Below are positions 26,906 through 35,893 of a stretch of DNA of 64,000 nt, piece by piece. The notes beneath the pieces were generated by a model. That model saw nothing but the letters and a program-made list of their open reading frames with translations. It did no database searches and was not told the DNA's origin. The stretch is taken from positions 5,381,001-5,445,000 of the forward strand of contig NZ_CP012382.1 of assembly GCF_001267885.1 (NCBI RefSeq), read 5' to 3'. Within the stretch, counting starts at the first letter, position 1. Each line of letters opens with the position of its first letter. The DNA is from Streptomyces ambofaciens ATCC 23877 (GTDB lineage: Bacteria > Actinomycetota > Actinomycetes > Streptomycetales > Streptomycetaceae). Made by a program: the position numbers and the translations under genes.

Positions 26906-27316
26906 AAGCGTGCGGTTGCCGGATTTCGAGAGGGGGAATGTTTGTTGGATCCGGTAGTGTTAATCTCAAGTCTGCACCCGACCCCACCATGGCGAGGTGC
27001 CTCGTGTCCCCGTCCGGGACAGACATTCTTCCGGGAGCCCCCCAAGCCGCATTGTGTGGTGGAAGCCGTACGTGATCAGTACGGCCGACACGGACACTGA
27101 GCGGCCCGCCGGGCACGCTTCGGAGCCGGTGCGACCACGCCGCGTGACACAGACACTGGGTGCCACGGCCAGGGGGCGCGCCATCACCAGATATCTCTTC
27201 CGCCGTTCAGGCGGACCACCGCCCCGGCACGGTTCACACAGCAAGAACCGAAGCCGGACAGCACAACCGGTCGCCGAGCCAGACAGGCCGACGTCCGCTC
27301 CAGGGAAGGACCCTTC
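26906..27316 (+). promoter_or_regulatory. Long leader upstream of rho
   Basis: This 411-base gap starts with an AT-rich promoter-like stretch (TTTGTTGGAT to TAGTGTTAATCTC, 26940-26967). About 350 bases follow before the rho start. A frame of 107 codons (GTG 26997 to TGA 27320) overlaps the rho GTG by four bases. Its third-position composition is weaker than in true genes, so I do not call it coding. A long leader fits autoregulation, known for rho in other bacteria. Confidence 0.5.
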
Positions 27317-29416
27317 GTGAGCGACACCACCGATCTGATGGGCGCACGTGTCGAGGAGACCGCTGCCGCGCCCTCCACGGACGCCTCCGCGCCTGCCACC
27401 GGTGCCGGCTCCCGGCGGCGCCGTGGTACCGGCCTCGAGGGCATGGTGCTGGCCGAGCTGCAGCAGGTCGCATCCGGCCTCGGCATCAGGGGCACCGCGC
27501 GTATGCGCAAGAGCCAGTTGATCGAGGTCATCAAGGAGGCGCAGGCCGCCGGGGGAGCCCCCGCCAAGGCCGCGCCCGCCGCCGCGGACGCCGCCGGCGA
27601 GACCAAGCCGAAGCGCCGCAGCACCTCCCGGTCCCGTACGGGTGACGAGGCCCCCGCCGAGAAGGCGGAGAAGGCCGGCAAGGCCGAGAAGAAGGCCGAC
27701 AAGACGGCCGCCGACCAGGCCGCGCAGCAGCAGATCGACATCCCCGGCCAGCCGTCCCCCAAGGTCTCGCCCTCGGCCGAGCAGGCCGGCGCCCCCGCCG
27801 ACGACGCCCCCTCCGAGCGCCGTCGTCGCCGGGCCACCGCCGACGCGGGCAGCCCGTCCGCGGCCGGCGACGCCGTGGCCGTCGAGACCCGGAGCGAGCC
27901 GAAGGGCGACTCGTCGGCCCAGCAGCAGTCTCAGGGCCACCAGCAGGGCCAGGGCGACGCCCGCTCCGACGGCGAGGGCGGCGAGGGCCGCCGTCGCGAC
28001 CGCCGGGAGCGCGGGGACCGCGACCGTGACCGTGGCGACCGCGACCGCGGTGACCGCGGCCGCGACCGCGACCGCCGGGGCAAGGGCGACGACCAGCAGG
28101 GCCAGGGCGGTCAGCGCCAGCAGCAGGGTGGCGGCCGCCAGGACCGGCAGGACCGCCAGCAGCAGGACGACGACGACTTCGAGGGCGGCCGTCGCGGCCG
28201 TCGCGGGCGCTACCGCGACCGCCGAGGCCGCCGCGGGCGCGACGAGATCCAGCAGGAGCCGCAGATCAACGAGGACGACGTCCTCATCCCGGTCGCCGGC
28301 ATCCTCGACATCCTCGACAACTACGCGTTCATCCGGACCTCCGGCTACCTGCCCGGCCCCAACGACGTGTACGTCTCCCTCGCCCAGGTCCGCAAGAACG
28401 GCCTGCGCAAGGGCGACCACATCACCGGTGCCGTGCGCCAGCCCAAGGACGGCGAGCGCCGCGAGAAGTTCAACGCGCTGGTGCGCCTGGACTCCGTCAA
28501 CGGCATGGCGCCCGAACACGGCCGCGGGCGGCCGGAGTTCAACAAGCTGACGCCGCTGTACCCGCAGGACCGCCTGCGTCTGGAGACGGACCCCGGGGTC
28601 CTCACCACCCGCATCATCGACCTCGTCGCGCCCATCGGTAAGGGCCAGCGCGGTCTGATCGTGGCCCCGCCGAAGACCGGCAAGACCATGATCATGCAGG
28701 CGATCGCCAACGCGATCACGCACAACAACCCCGAGTGCCACCTGATGGTCGTCCTGGTCGACGAGCGTCCGGAAGAGGTCACCGACATGCAGCGGTCGGT
28801 GAAGGGCGAGGTCATCTCCTCGACCTTCGACCGCCCGGCCGAGGACCACACCACGGTCGCCGAGCTCGCCATCGAGCGCGCCAAGCGTCTGGTGGAGCTG
28901 GGTCACGACGTGGTCGTCCTGCTCGACTCGATCACCCGCCTGGGCCGTGCGTACAACCTCGCCGCCCCGGCCTCCGGCCGCATTCTGTCCGGTGGTGTCG
29001 ACTCGACCGCCCTGTACCCGCCGAAGCGCTTCTTCGGTGCGGCCCGCAACATCGAGGACGGCGGCTCGCTGACCATCCTCGCCACCGCCCTGGTGGACAC
29101 CGGGTCCCGCATGGACGAGGTCATCTTCGAGGAGTTCAAGGGCACCGGCAACGCCGAGCTCAAGCTCGACCGGAAGCTCGCCGACAAGCGCATCTTCCCG
29201 GCGGTGGACGTCGACGCGTCCGGCACCCGCAAGGAGGAGATCCTGCTCGGCAGCGACGAGCTCGCCATCACCTGGAAGCTGCGTCGCGTGCTGCACGCGC
29301 TCGACCAGCAGCAGGCGATCGAGCTGCTTCTCGACAAGATGAAGCAGACCAAGTCGAACGCCGAGTTCCTCATGCAGATCCAGAAGACGACGCCCACCCC
29401 GGGCAACGGCGACTGA
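27317..29416 (+). CDS. rho: Transcription termination factor Rho
   Basis: The 699-residue hexameric RNA helicase ends untranslated transcripts. The Rho N-domain is at about residues 37-75 ([21 protein letters not shown]). An insert at about 76-310 is rich in Lys/Ala, then in Arg, Asp, Gly and Gln. The RNA-binding fold has [22 protein letters not shown], and Walker A is APPKTGKT near residue 455. [23 protein letters not shown] and the C-terminal [14 protein letters not shown] complete it. The insert makes it about 280 residues longer than E. coli Rho, as usual in high-GC actinobacteria. GGAAGGA precedes the GTG. A perfect hairpin follows. Confidence 0.98.
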   Translation: MSDTTDLMGARVEETAAAPSTDASAPATGAGSRRRRGTGLEGMVLAELQQVASGLGIRGTARMRKSQLIEVIKEAQAAGGAPAKAAPAAADAAGETKPKRRSTSRSRTGDEAPAEKAEKAGKAEKKADKTAADQAAQQQIDIPGQPSPKVSPSAEQAGAPADDAPSERRRRRATADAGSPSAAGDAVAVETRSEPKGDSSAQQQSQGHQQGQGDARSDGEGGEGRRRDRRERGDRDRDRGDRDRGDRGRDRDRRGKGDDQQGQGGQRQQQGGGRQDRQDRQQQDDDDFEGGRRGRRGRYRDRRGRRGRDEIQQEPQINEDDVLIPVAGILDILDNYAFIRTSGYLPGPNDVYVSLAQVRKNGLRKGDHITGAVRQPKDGERREKFNALVRLDSVNGMAPEHGRGRPEFNKLTPLYPQDRLRLETDPGVLTTRIIDLVAPIGKGQRGLIVAPPKTGKTMIMQAIANAITHNNPECHLMVVLVDERPEEVTDMQRSVKGEVISSTFDRPAEDHTTVAELAIERAKRLVELGHDVVVLLDSITRLGRAYNLAAPASGRILSGGVDSTALYPPKRFFGAARNIEDGGSLTILATALVDTGSRMDEVIFEEFKGTGNAELKLDRKLADKRIFPAVDVDASGTRKEEILLGSDELAITWKLRRVLHALDQQQAIELLLDKMKQTKSNAEFLMQIQKTTPTPGNGD

Positions 29417-29448
29417 GTCCGCCGCCGGACGTCTTCCGGCGCAGTCCG

Positions 29449-29486
29449 AAGTCCCGCTCCGTCACACAGGTGACGGAGCGGGACTT
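29449..29486 (+). terminator. Strong hairpin terminator after rho
   Basis: The arms 29449-29465 and 29470-29486 are a perfect 17-base-pair stem (AAGTCCCGCTCCGTCAC with its complement) around a four-base loop ACAG. The downstream tract is CTGGCTTG, without a long T run, as is common in Streptomyces. Confidence 0.88.
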
Positions 29487-29537
29487 CTGGCTTGTAAGAT
29501 CAGCGCACCGGACTGCGTCGCCTCGGGTGCCTACGGC

Positions 29538-30347
29538 GTGTATGCCAAGACCCGCACCTACGCCGGTGAGATCAACGCCCGCGTCGACGACAGCGACCTC
29601 GACTTCGACGGTCTCGCGGACCTCTTCGTCCGCACCCCCGGTGGTACGGCCTACGAGTACTACTCCCTGGGCGACCGGTCCCCCTACCTCGCCGACCGCC
29701 TCTCGCTCGGCGACTGGGGCGGACTGAGCCTGGTGCGCCAGGCGGACCTGGACCGGGACCACTACCAGGACTACGTGTACCGGACCCCGGACGGGGTGCT
29801 CCACAGGTTCGCCTTCAACGGGGACGACCGCTACGAGTCGACCCGCGTCGGCGGCGGCTGGAACGTGATGAACGACATCCGCGTCCCGGGCGACCTCTCC
29901 GGGGACGCCCTGCCCGACCTGGTCGCCAAGGACAAGGACGGCGTCCTGTGGCTCTACCCCGGCAAGGGCGACGGGCTGTTCGGCACCCGCGTCCGGATCG
30001 GCGGCGGCTGGGCCAAGTACACGATCACCGGCAAGGGCGACTACAACCGCGACGGCAGGGCCGACCTGCTGGCGCGGGACGGCTCGGGCGTCCTGTGGCT
30101 GTACCCGGGCACCGGCAAGGCCTCCCCGGCGCTCGGCTCCCGCGTCCGGGTCGGCGGCGGCTGGTCCGCGTACAACGCCTTCGCCACCGCCGGTGACCTC
30201 ACCGGCGACGGCAGGCCCGACCTGCTGGCCAGGGACACCTCCGGTGTGCTGTGGCTGTACAAGGGCACCGGTGGCACGGGTACCGCGACGTTCAAGGCCC
30301 GCATCAGGGTCGGCGGCGGCTGGGGGGCGTTCAACCTCTTCGGCTGA
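29538..30347 (+). CDS. FG-GAP/VCBS repeat protein, apparently lacking its N-terminus
   Basis: The frame gives 269 residues made of five repeats of the D-x-x-x-D-G-x-x-D-L type (DLDFDGLADL, DLDRDHYQDY, DLSGDALPDL, DYNRDGRADL, DLTGDGRPDL), each with (V/L)LWLYPG and GGGW blocks. These are beta-propeller repeats with calcium-loop Asp residues, normally in secreted proteins. No signal peptide is present, and GTG 29538 has no ribosome site. The frame stays open upstream through the rho terminator (…CVASGAYGVYAKTRTYAG). This fits a 5'-truncated remnant of a larger secreted protein; a live gene with an odd start is less likely. Confidence 0.6.
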   Translation: MYAKTRTYAGEINARVDDSDLDFDGLADLFVRTPGGTAYEYYSLGDRSPYLADRLSLGDWGGLSLVRQADLDRDHYQDYVYRTPDGVLHRFAFNGDDRYESTRVGGGWNVMNDIRVPGDLSGDALPDLVAKDKDGVLWLYPGKGDGLFGTRVRIGGGWAKYTITGKGDYNRDGRADLLARDGSGVLWLYPGTGKASPALGSRVRVGGGWSAYNAFATAGDLTGDGRPDLLARDTSGVLWLYKGTGGTGTATFKARIRVGGGWGAFNLFG

Positions 30348-30439
30348 TCCGGCCGGGAACCGCCTGAAAGCAATCCGGCTGATCCCTCAGCGGACCGGCT
30401 GATCCCGCCGGCACCACTCGGCAGCGGACCACGGACCAG

Positions 30440-30465
30440 GGGCCGCCTCCTACGGGAGGCGGCCC
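30440..30465 (+). terminator. Hairpin after the FG-GAP gene
   Basis: GGGCCGCCTCC (30440-30450) pairs perfectly with GGAGGCGGCCC (30455-30465) around a TACG loop, followed by TTCG. Confidence 0.8.
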
Positions 30466-30751
30466 TTCGCGCTGCGATCTTCGCCACACGGCGGGTTCCC
30501 GCGCCCGGCCCCGGGTACCCGGACGCGCTCCGGCGGCTTCCCAGGTCAGCGGAGCGAGCCGACGTACGGCGAGTACGCTGCGTGACCGTTTCCCCACCCG
30601 GTCGCCACAGACCGTTGTGCAACCCTGTCCCGAGTTCCGCCGTCTCCGTCACGGAGGGACGATGGTGAGGCACCGGCACAAAGCCGCCGGAACCGACCGA
30701 CCCGACCCTGAGCGCAGGGGGTAACCGACCGGACGAACACCCGAGGAGCGC
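30466..30751 (+). promoter_or_regulatory. Upstream region of the LCP gene
   Basis: The gap between the hairpin and the next gene has no credible ORF. GAGTACGCTGCGTGACC (near 30570) and CCGTTGTGCAACCC (near 30612) are the only promoter-like or palindromic bits I could see. Evidence is weak. Confidence 0.3.
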
Positions 30752-31897
30752 ATGTCCGCCGAGAGCACGCCCGAGCACGCGATACCCGGCCCCGGTGATC
30801 CGGCCGGCCCCGGCTCCCGCCGCCGGGGCAAGGGCCGCCGCCGCAAGCCCCGCGCCAGACGGCGCAAGGCCCTGCTCGTCGCGGCCTGGAGCGCCGCGGG
30901 CGTCGTGGTCCTGGGCGGCACCGGTGCGGGCGTCCTCTACTTCAAGCTCAACGGCAACCTGACGAGCGTCGACATCGACCAGGCCCTCGGCACCGACCGT
31001 CCCGAGAAGGCCGACAACGGCTCCCAGAACATCCTGGTCCTCGGCTCGGACACCCGCTCCGGCGGCAACGACGAGCTCGGCGGCGGCACCGACGACGGCA
31101 CCGCCCGCTCCGACACGGCGATGATCGTGCACGTCTACCAGGGCCACAAGAAGGCCAGCGTGGTCTCCATCCCGCGCGACACCCTCATCGACCGCCCCGA
31201 GTGCACCGGCACCGACGGCACCGAGCAGCCCGCCGCCCACGAGGTGATGTTCAACTCCGCCTACTCCACCGGCGGCGCCGCCTGTGCCGTGAAGACCGTC
31301 GAGTCGGTCAGCGGCCTGCGCATGGACCACTACCTCGAGGTCGACTTCAGCGGCTTCCAGAAGCTCATCGACGACCTCGGCGGCGTCGACGTCACCACCA
31401 CCGAGGCCATCAAGGACCCCGACAGCCACCTCGACCTGGCCGCCGGCACCCACACGCTCGACGGCGAACAGGCCCTCGGCCTGGTCCGCACCCGGCACGG
31501 CGTCGGCGACGGCTCCGACCTCGGCCGCATCCAGCTCCAGCAGGCCTTCGTCAAGGCCCTGGTCGACCAGGTCAAGGACGTCGGCCTCCTCGGCAACCCC
31601 AAGAAGCTGTACGACGTCGCCGACACCGCCACCAGGACCGTCACCACCGACTCCGACCTGGGCTCGGTGAACTCCCTGATGTCCTTCGCGAGCGGGCTGA
31701 AGGGCATTGGCGCCTCGAACATGAACATGGTCACGATGCCGGTCCGGTACGACCCCGCGGACGCCAACCGCGTCCTCGTGGCCGGGGGCAAGGCACGCCA
31801 GGTGTGGGACGCCCTGAAGAACGACCGGCCGATCCCCGGGAGCGCCACCGAGGGAACGGCCACCGGCGGGGCCGAGGACGTCGTGACCACCTCCTGA
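30752..31897 (+). CDS. LytR-CpsA-Psr (LCP) family cell-wall polymer transferase
   Basis: The 381-residue protein has a basic cytoplasmic start (about residues 20-40, many Arg/Lys), one membrane segment ([24 protein letters not shown]) and an extracellular LCP domain. Domain motifs are [54 protein letters not shown] and [32 protein letters not shown] proteins move teichoic acid-like or other glycopolymers from undecaprenyl phosphate to peptidoglycan. That fits the WecA/TagO-type gene 5.4 kb downstream. GAGGAGC precedes the ATG. Confidence 0.95.
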   Translation: MSAESTPEHAIPGPGDPAGPGSRRRGKGRRRKPRARRRKALLVAAWSAAGVVVLGGTGAGVLYFKLNGNLTSVDIDQALGTDRPEKADNGSQNILVLGSDTRSGGNDELGGGTDDGTARSDTAMIVHVYQGHKKASVVSIPRDTLIDRPECTGTDGTEQPAAHEVMFNSAYSTGGAACAVKTVESVSGLRMDHYLEVDFSGFQKLIDDLGGVDVTTTEAIKDPDSHLDLAAGTHTLDGEQALGLVRTRHGVGDGSDLGRIQLQQAFVKALVDQVKDVGLLGNPKKLYDVADTATRTVTTDSDLGSVNSLMSFASGLKGIGASNMNMVTMPVRYDPADANRVLVAGGKARQVWDALKNDRPIPGSATEGTATGGAEDVVTTS

Positions 31898-32088
31898 CCT
31901 TCGGGAGACCTCCGGGGAGCCTCGGGGGGACCTCCGGGAGGCCTCCGAGGGGCCTTCGGGGAATAGACGGCCCCCGCCCCCGGTTTTGGGGGATGGCCCC
32001 AGTCCTGGCAGACTGGTACGTCGGCTCCGGTTCACGCTCCCGCATCCCGCGGCGGCGACCCGGCGCCCTCCCGAACCTAGGAGACACC
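31898..32088 (+). other. LCP-rpmE gap with GC-rich hairpins
   Basis: Repeated CCTCCGGGGAG / CCTCCGGGAGG / CCTCCGAGGGG units (31900-31962) can form several stacked stems and probably end the LCP transcript. The remaining 120 bases should hold the rpmE promoter, which I could not place exactly. Confidence 0.5.
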
Positions 32089-32313
32089 TTGAAGCGCGAC
32101 ATCCACCCCGAGTACGTCGAGACGCAGGTCAGCTGCACCTGTGGCGCGTCGTTCACCACCCGCAGCACCATCGACTCCGGCACCATCCGCGCCGAGGTCT
32201 GCTCCGAGTGCCACCCGTTCTACACGGGCAAGCAGAAGATCCTCGACACCGGTGGCCGTGTGGCCCGCTTCGAGGCCCGCTTCGGCAAGGCTGCCGCCGG
32301 CTCCAAGAAGTAG
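32089..32313 (+). CDS. rpmE: 50S ribosomal protein L31 (zinc-binding type)
   Basis: This is a 74-residue ribosomal protein. C-T-C and C-S-E-C (with the intervening [13 protein letters not shown]) form the zinc ribbon, so it is the zinc-holding paralogue. [14 protein letters not shown] is conserved. The start is TTG 32089, with AGGAG at 32079-32083; no ATG or GTG lies in frame before the conserved KRDIHPEY. Cells with a second, zinc-free L31 swap the two under zinc limitation; no Zur-like box was seen here. Confidence 0.96.
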   Translation: MKRDIHPEYVETQVSCTCGASFTTRSTIDSGTIRAEVCSECHPFYTGKQKILDTGGRVARFEARFGKAAAGSKK

Positions 32314-32325
32314 CGAGCCCCCAAT

Positions 32326-32378
32326 CGCCGGTCCACGGCCGCGACCCCAGCCGGGGGAGCGCCGGGACCGGCGTTTTT
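32326..32378 (+). terminator. Intrinsic terminator after rpmE
   Basis: CGCCGGTCC (32326-32334) pairs with GGACCGGCG (32365-32373), with further GC pairs inside. TTTTT follows at 32374-32378, a rare classical T run for this genome. Confidence 0.85.
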
Positions 32379-32421
32379 GGTCGCCCGCCTTCCCCTTCCC
32401 AAGCAGTAGCAGGAGCCCAAG

Positions 32422-33498
32422 ATGTTCGAGGCCGTCGAGGAACTCGTCGTTGAGCACGCCGACCTGGAGAAGAAGCTCGCCGACCCGTCGGTCCACGCCG
32501 ACCAGGCCAACGCGCGCAAGCTGAACAAGCGTTACGCCGAGCTCACCCCGATCGTCGCCACGTTCCGCTCCTGGAAGCAGACCGGCGACGACATGGAGAC
32601 CGCGCGCGAGTTCGCCGCCGACGACCCCGACTTCGCCGCCGAGGTCAAGGAGCTGGACAAGCAGCGCGACGAGCTCACCGAGAAGCTCCGCCTTCTGCTC
32701 GTCCCGCGCGACCCCAGCGACGACAAGGACGTCATCCTGGAGATCAAGGCGGGCGCGGGCGGCGACGAGTCGGCCCTCTTCGCCGGCGACCTGCTGCGCA
32801 TGTACCTGCGGTACGCCGAGCGGGTCGGCTGGAAGACCGAGATCATCGACGCCACCGAGTCCGAGCTGGGCGGCTACAAGGACGTCCAGGTCGCCGTGAA
32901 GACCAAGGGCGGCCAGGGCGCCACCGAGCCCGGCCAGGGCGTCTGGGCGCGCCTCAAGTACGAGGGCGGCGTGCACCGCGTGCAGCGCGTGCCGGCCACC
33001 GAGTCCCAGGGCCGTATCCACACCTCCGCGGCCGGCGTGCTGGTCACGCCCGAGGCCGAGGAGATCGACGTCGAGATCAACCCCAACGACCTGCGCATCG
33101 ACGTCTACCGTTCCTCCGGCCCCGGCGGCCAGTCCGTCAACACCACCGACTCCGCCGTGCGCATCACGCACATCCCGACCGGAGTCGTCGCCTCCTGCCA
33201 GAACGAGAAGAGCCAGCTGCAGAACAAGGAGCAGGCGATGCGTATCCTGCGCTCCAGGCTGCTCGCGGCGGCGCAGGAGGAGGCGGAGAAGGAGGCCGCG
33301 GACGCCCGGCGCAGCCAGGTCCGCACCGTCGACCGCTCCGAGAAGATCCGTACGTACAACTTCCCGGAGAACCGCATCTCGGACCACCGCGTCGGCTTCA
33401 AGGCGTACAACCTGGACCAGGTCCTGGACGGCGACCTCGACTCGGTGATCCAGGCCTGCGTCGACGCGGACTCGGCGGCCAAGCTCGCCGCCGCGTAG
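32422..33498 (+). CDS. prfA: Peptide chain release factor 1
   Basis: The 358-residue factor reads UAA and UAG. The stop-codon recognition tripeptide P-A-T is in VQRVPATES (near 192), and the peptide-release G-G-Q is in [13 protein letters not shown] (near 236). The tail [19 protein letters not shown] is typical. AGGAG precedes ATG 32422. prmC, the enzyme that methylates this GGQ glutamine, is encoded 51 bases downstream. Confidence 0.98.
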   Translation: MFEAVEELVVEHADLEKKLADPSVHADQANARKLNKRYAELTPIVATFRSWKQTGDDMETAREFAADDPDFAAEVKELDKQRDELTEKLRLLLVPRDPSDDKDVILEIKAGAGGDESALFAGDLLRMYLRYAERVGWKTEIIDATESELGGYKDVQVAVKTKGGQGATEPGQGVWARLKYEGGVHRVQRVPATESQGRIHTSAAGVLVTPEAEEIDVEINPNDLRIDVYRSSGPGGQSVNTTDSAVRITHIPTGVVASCQNEKSQLQNKEQAMRILRSRLLAAAQEEAEKEAADARRSQVRTVDRSEKIRTYNFPENRISDHRVGFKAYNLDQVLDGDLDSVIQACVDADSAAKLAAA

Positions 33499-33549
33499 GC
33501 ACCGTCGCACCACCCGCACCGGACCACAGCTCAGCCCCGGAGGACCAGC

Positions 33550-34395
33550 GTGAACCTGCTGCTCATGGAGGTGGCCCAGGCCACCCAGCGGCTGGCCGAC
33601 GCCGGCGTGCCCTCGCCGCGCACCGACGCGGAGGAACTCGCCGCGTATCTGCACGGCGTCAAGCGGGGCGAGCTGCACACCGTGCCGGACGCGGACTTCG
33701 ACGCCCGGTACTGGGAGGTCGTCGCCCGCCGGGAGGCGCGCGAGCCGCTCCAGCACATCACCGGCCGCGCCTACTTCCGCTACCTGGAACTCCAGGTCGG
33801 CCCCGGTGTCTTCGTGCCCCGCCCCGAGACCGAGTCCGTCGTCGGGTGGGCCATAGACGCCGTGCGCGCCATGGACGTCGTCGAGCCCTGCATCGTCGAC
33901 CTGTGCACCGGCTCGGGCGCCATCGCGCTCGCCCTCGCCCAGGAGGTGCCGCGCTCGCGCGTGTACGCCGTGGAGCTGTCCGAGGACGCCCTCAAGTGGA
34001 CGCGCAGGAACATGGAGGGGTCCAGGGTCGAACTGCGCCAGGGCGACGCCCTGACGGCCTTCCCGGACCTCGACGGCCAGGTCGACCTGGTCGTCTCCAA
34101 CCCGCCGTACATCCCGCTCACCGAGTGGGAGTACGTCGCCCCCGAGGCCCGCGACCACGATCCGCAGATGGCCCTGTTCTCCGGCGAGGACGGCCTCGAC
34201 CTGATCCGCGGCCTGGAACGCACCGCCCACCGCCTGCTGCGCCCCGGCGGGGTCGTCGTCGTGGAGCACGCCGACACCCAGGGCGGCCAGGTGCCGTGGA
34301 TCTTCACCGAGGAGCGGGGCTGGGCCGACGCGGCCGACCACCCCGACCTCAACAAACGCCCCCGCTTCGCGACCGCCCGCAAGGCGCTTCCGTGA
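33550..34395 (+). CDS. prmC: Release-factor glutamine methyltransferase
   Basis: The 281-residue SAM-dependent enzyme methylates the glutamine of the release-factor GGQ loop. N-P-P-Y at residues 184-187, the SAM motif IVDLCTGSGAIALALAQ and YFRYLELQVGPGVFVPRPETE are present. GGAGGACC precedes GTG 33550. The stop overlaps the GTG of a 17-codon mini-ORF that leads directly into the next gene. Confidence 0.97.
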   Translation: MNLLLMEVAQATQRLADAGVPSPRTDAEELAAYLHGVKRGELHTVPDADFDARYWEVVARREAREPLQHITGRAYFRYLELQVGPGVFVPRPETESVVGWAIDAVRAMDVVEPCIVDLCTGSGAIALALAQEVPRSRVYAVELSEDALKWTRRNMEGSRVELRQGDALTAFPDLDGQVDLVVSNPPYIPLTEWEYVAPEARDHDPQMALFSGEDGLDLIRGLERTAHRLLRPGGVVVVEHADTQGGQVPWIFTEERGWADAADHPDLNKRPRFATARKALP

Positions 34396-34445
34396 GCACC
34401 ACCCTGACTTCGACCCCGCAGTACGTGTACGAGGAGGCCCGCTAA
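34392..34445 (+). CDS. 17-codon mini-ORF linking prmC and the Sua5/YrdC gene
   Basis: GTG 34392 overlaps the prmC stop (GTGA). The frame encodes MSTTLTSTPQYVYEEAR and its TAA (34443-34445) is followed at once by the ATG of the next gene. The GAGGAGG ribosome site of that gene lies inside its last codons. It may keep ribosomes loaded across the junction. Its peptide resembles no family I know, and it could be chance. Confidence 0.35.
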   Translation: MSTTLTSTPQYVYEEAR

Positions 34446-35093
34446 ATGGCACGGCGATACGACACCAACGACGCGACCGACCGTGTGACCGGTCTGCGCG
34501 AGGCCGCGTCCGCCGTCCGCCGTGGCGAGCTCGTGGTGCTGCCGACGGACACGGTGTACGGCATCGGCGCCGACGCCTTCACCGGGGAGGCCGTCGCCGA
34601 CCTGCTGGACGCCAAGGGCCGGGGCCGCAACATGCCCACGCCCGTCCTCATCGGCTCGCCGAACACCCTGCACGGCCTGGTCACCGACTTCTCCGAGCTG
34701 GCCTGGGAGCTGGTCGACGCCTTCTGGCCCGGCGCGCTGACGCTGGTCGCCAAGCACCAGCCGTCCCTCCAGTGGGACCTCGGCGACACCCGTGGCACGG
34801 TCGCCGTCCGCATGCCGCTGCACCCCGTCGCCATCGAGCTGCTCACCGAGGTCGGCCCCATGGCCGTCTCCTCCGCCAACCTCACCGGCCACCCGGCGCC
34901 CGAGGACTGCGACGCCGCCCAGCAGATGCTCGGCGACTCCGTCTCCGTCTACCTCGACGGCGGCCCCACCCCGGGCAACGTCCCGTCGTCCATCGTCGAC
35001 GTCACCCGCGAGGTGCCCGTGCTGCTGCGCGCGGGCGCGTTGTCGGCCGAGGAACTGCGCAAGGTGGTACCCGACCTCGAGGTGGCGAATTGA
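34446..35093 (+). CDS. Sua5/YciO/YrdC family threonylcarbamoyl-AMP synthase
   Basis: The 215-residue protein has the YrdC fold (LVVLPTDTVYGIGADAFTGEAV, RGRNMPTPVLIGSPNTL, FWPGALTLVAKHQPSLQWDLGDTRGTVAVRMP, MAVSSANLTG). It would make threonylcarbamoyl-AMP from threonine, bicarbonate and ATP for the t6A37 base of ANN-decoding tRNAs. Length matches the short TsaC class without the extra Sua5 domain. It starts at ATG 34446 with GAGGAGG. Its stop overlaps the TTG of the phosphatase-like gene (TTGA). Confidence 0.94.
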   Translation: MARRYDTNDATDRVTGLREAASAVRRGELVVLPTDTVYGIGADAFTGEAVADLLDAKGRGRNMPTPVLIGSPNTLHGLVTDFSELAWELVDAFWPGALTLVAKHQPSLQWDLGDTRGTVAVRMPLHPVAIELLTEVGPMAVSSANLTGHPAPEDCDAAQQMLGDSVSVYLDGGPTPGNVPSSIVDVTREVPVLLRAGALSAEELRKVVPDLEVAN

Positions 35094-35770
35094 CGGCCCC
35101 TGGGACGGGGCGTGGCATAGGCAGCGCAGAACGCGCCGCGGAGATCACGACGACGTTCGTCGGGCTTCCGCGCGACAGCTTCCGCATCCTCCACGTCAGC
35201 ACCGGAAACGTCTGCCGCTCGCCCATCACCGAGCGGCTGACCCGGCATTTCGTGACGGAGCGGCTCGGCGTGCTCGGCGGCGGCCTGATCGTGGAGAGCG
35301 CCGGCACCTGGGGCCACGAGGGCGCGCCCATGGAGGCGAACGCGGAGACGGTCCTCGCGGACTTCGGCGCGGACGCGGCCGGCTTCACCGGGCGGGAGCT
35401 GCTCGACGAGCACGTGATCCGCGCGGACCTCGTGCTCACCGCGACGCGGGACCACCGCGCCCAGGTCATCTCGATGGGGCACTCGGCGGGGCTGCGCACC
35501 TTCACCCTCAAGGAGTTCACCCGCCTGGTGAACGCCATCGACCCGGCCACCCTGCCCTCCCTGGACGAGGGCGTGGTCACCCGCGCCCGTGCGCTGGTGC
35601 GGGCCGCGGCGGCGCTGCGCGGGTGGCTGCTGGCGCCGACGGCGGAGGCCGACGAGGTCTACGACCCGTACGGGGCGCCGCTGCCGTTCTTCCGGTCGAT
35701 CGGGGACGAGATACACCAGGCACTCGATCCCGTGGTGACGGCGCTGACCGGGGTCGCGGCGCGGACGTGA
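35090..35770 (+). CDS. Low-molecular-weight phosphotyrosine phosphatase homologue with Ser at the nucleophile position
   Basis: The 226-residue protein aligns with the arsenate reductase/LMW-PTP fold: the loop reads HVSTGNVCRSPITERL, followed by VESAGTWGHEGAPMEANA. The family loop is C-x-G-N-x-C-R-S. Here the first Cys, the nucleophile, is Ser37, while the second Cys (42), Arg43 and Ser44 are kept. The general-acid motif D-P-Y is also kept (EVYDPYGAP). It is therefore probably inactive as a classical phosphatase, or binds phosphate or phosphoprotein only. TTG 35090 overlaps the previous stop, and no ATG or GTG lies before the loop. About 28 residues precede the usual start. Confidence 0.88.
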   Translation: MTAPGTGRGIGSAERAAEITTTFVGLPRDSFRILHVSTGNVCRSPITERLTRHFVTERLGVLGGGLIVESAGTWGHEGAPMEANAETVLADFGADAAGFTGRELLDEHVIRADLVLTATRDHRAQVISMGHSAGLRTFTLKEFTRLVNAIDPATLPSLDEGVVTRARALVRAAAALRGWLLAPTAEADEVYDPYGAPLPFFRSIGDEIHQALDPVVTALTGVAART

Positions 35771-35893
35771 CGGGCGCCGCCGGGGACGGCCGGCCCGGCG
35801 GGCGCCGCCCGGATGCGCGGCACCTCGGGCGGCTTCGGCGCCCCGGGCCTACATTGGTCGTACGTCACCGTCGACGCACGCCCGGAGCGCACC

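Noticed and set aside
30348..30751. Small gene between the FG-GAP fragment and the LCP gene
   Set aside because: All frames are short, have poor third-base pattern, and one end is a terminator hairpin.
31898..31965. Repeated CCTCCGGG units as a regulatory array
   Set aside because: More simply explained as overlapping terminator stems after the LCP gene.
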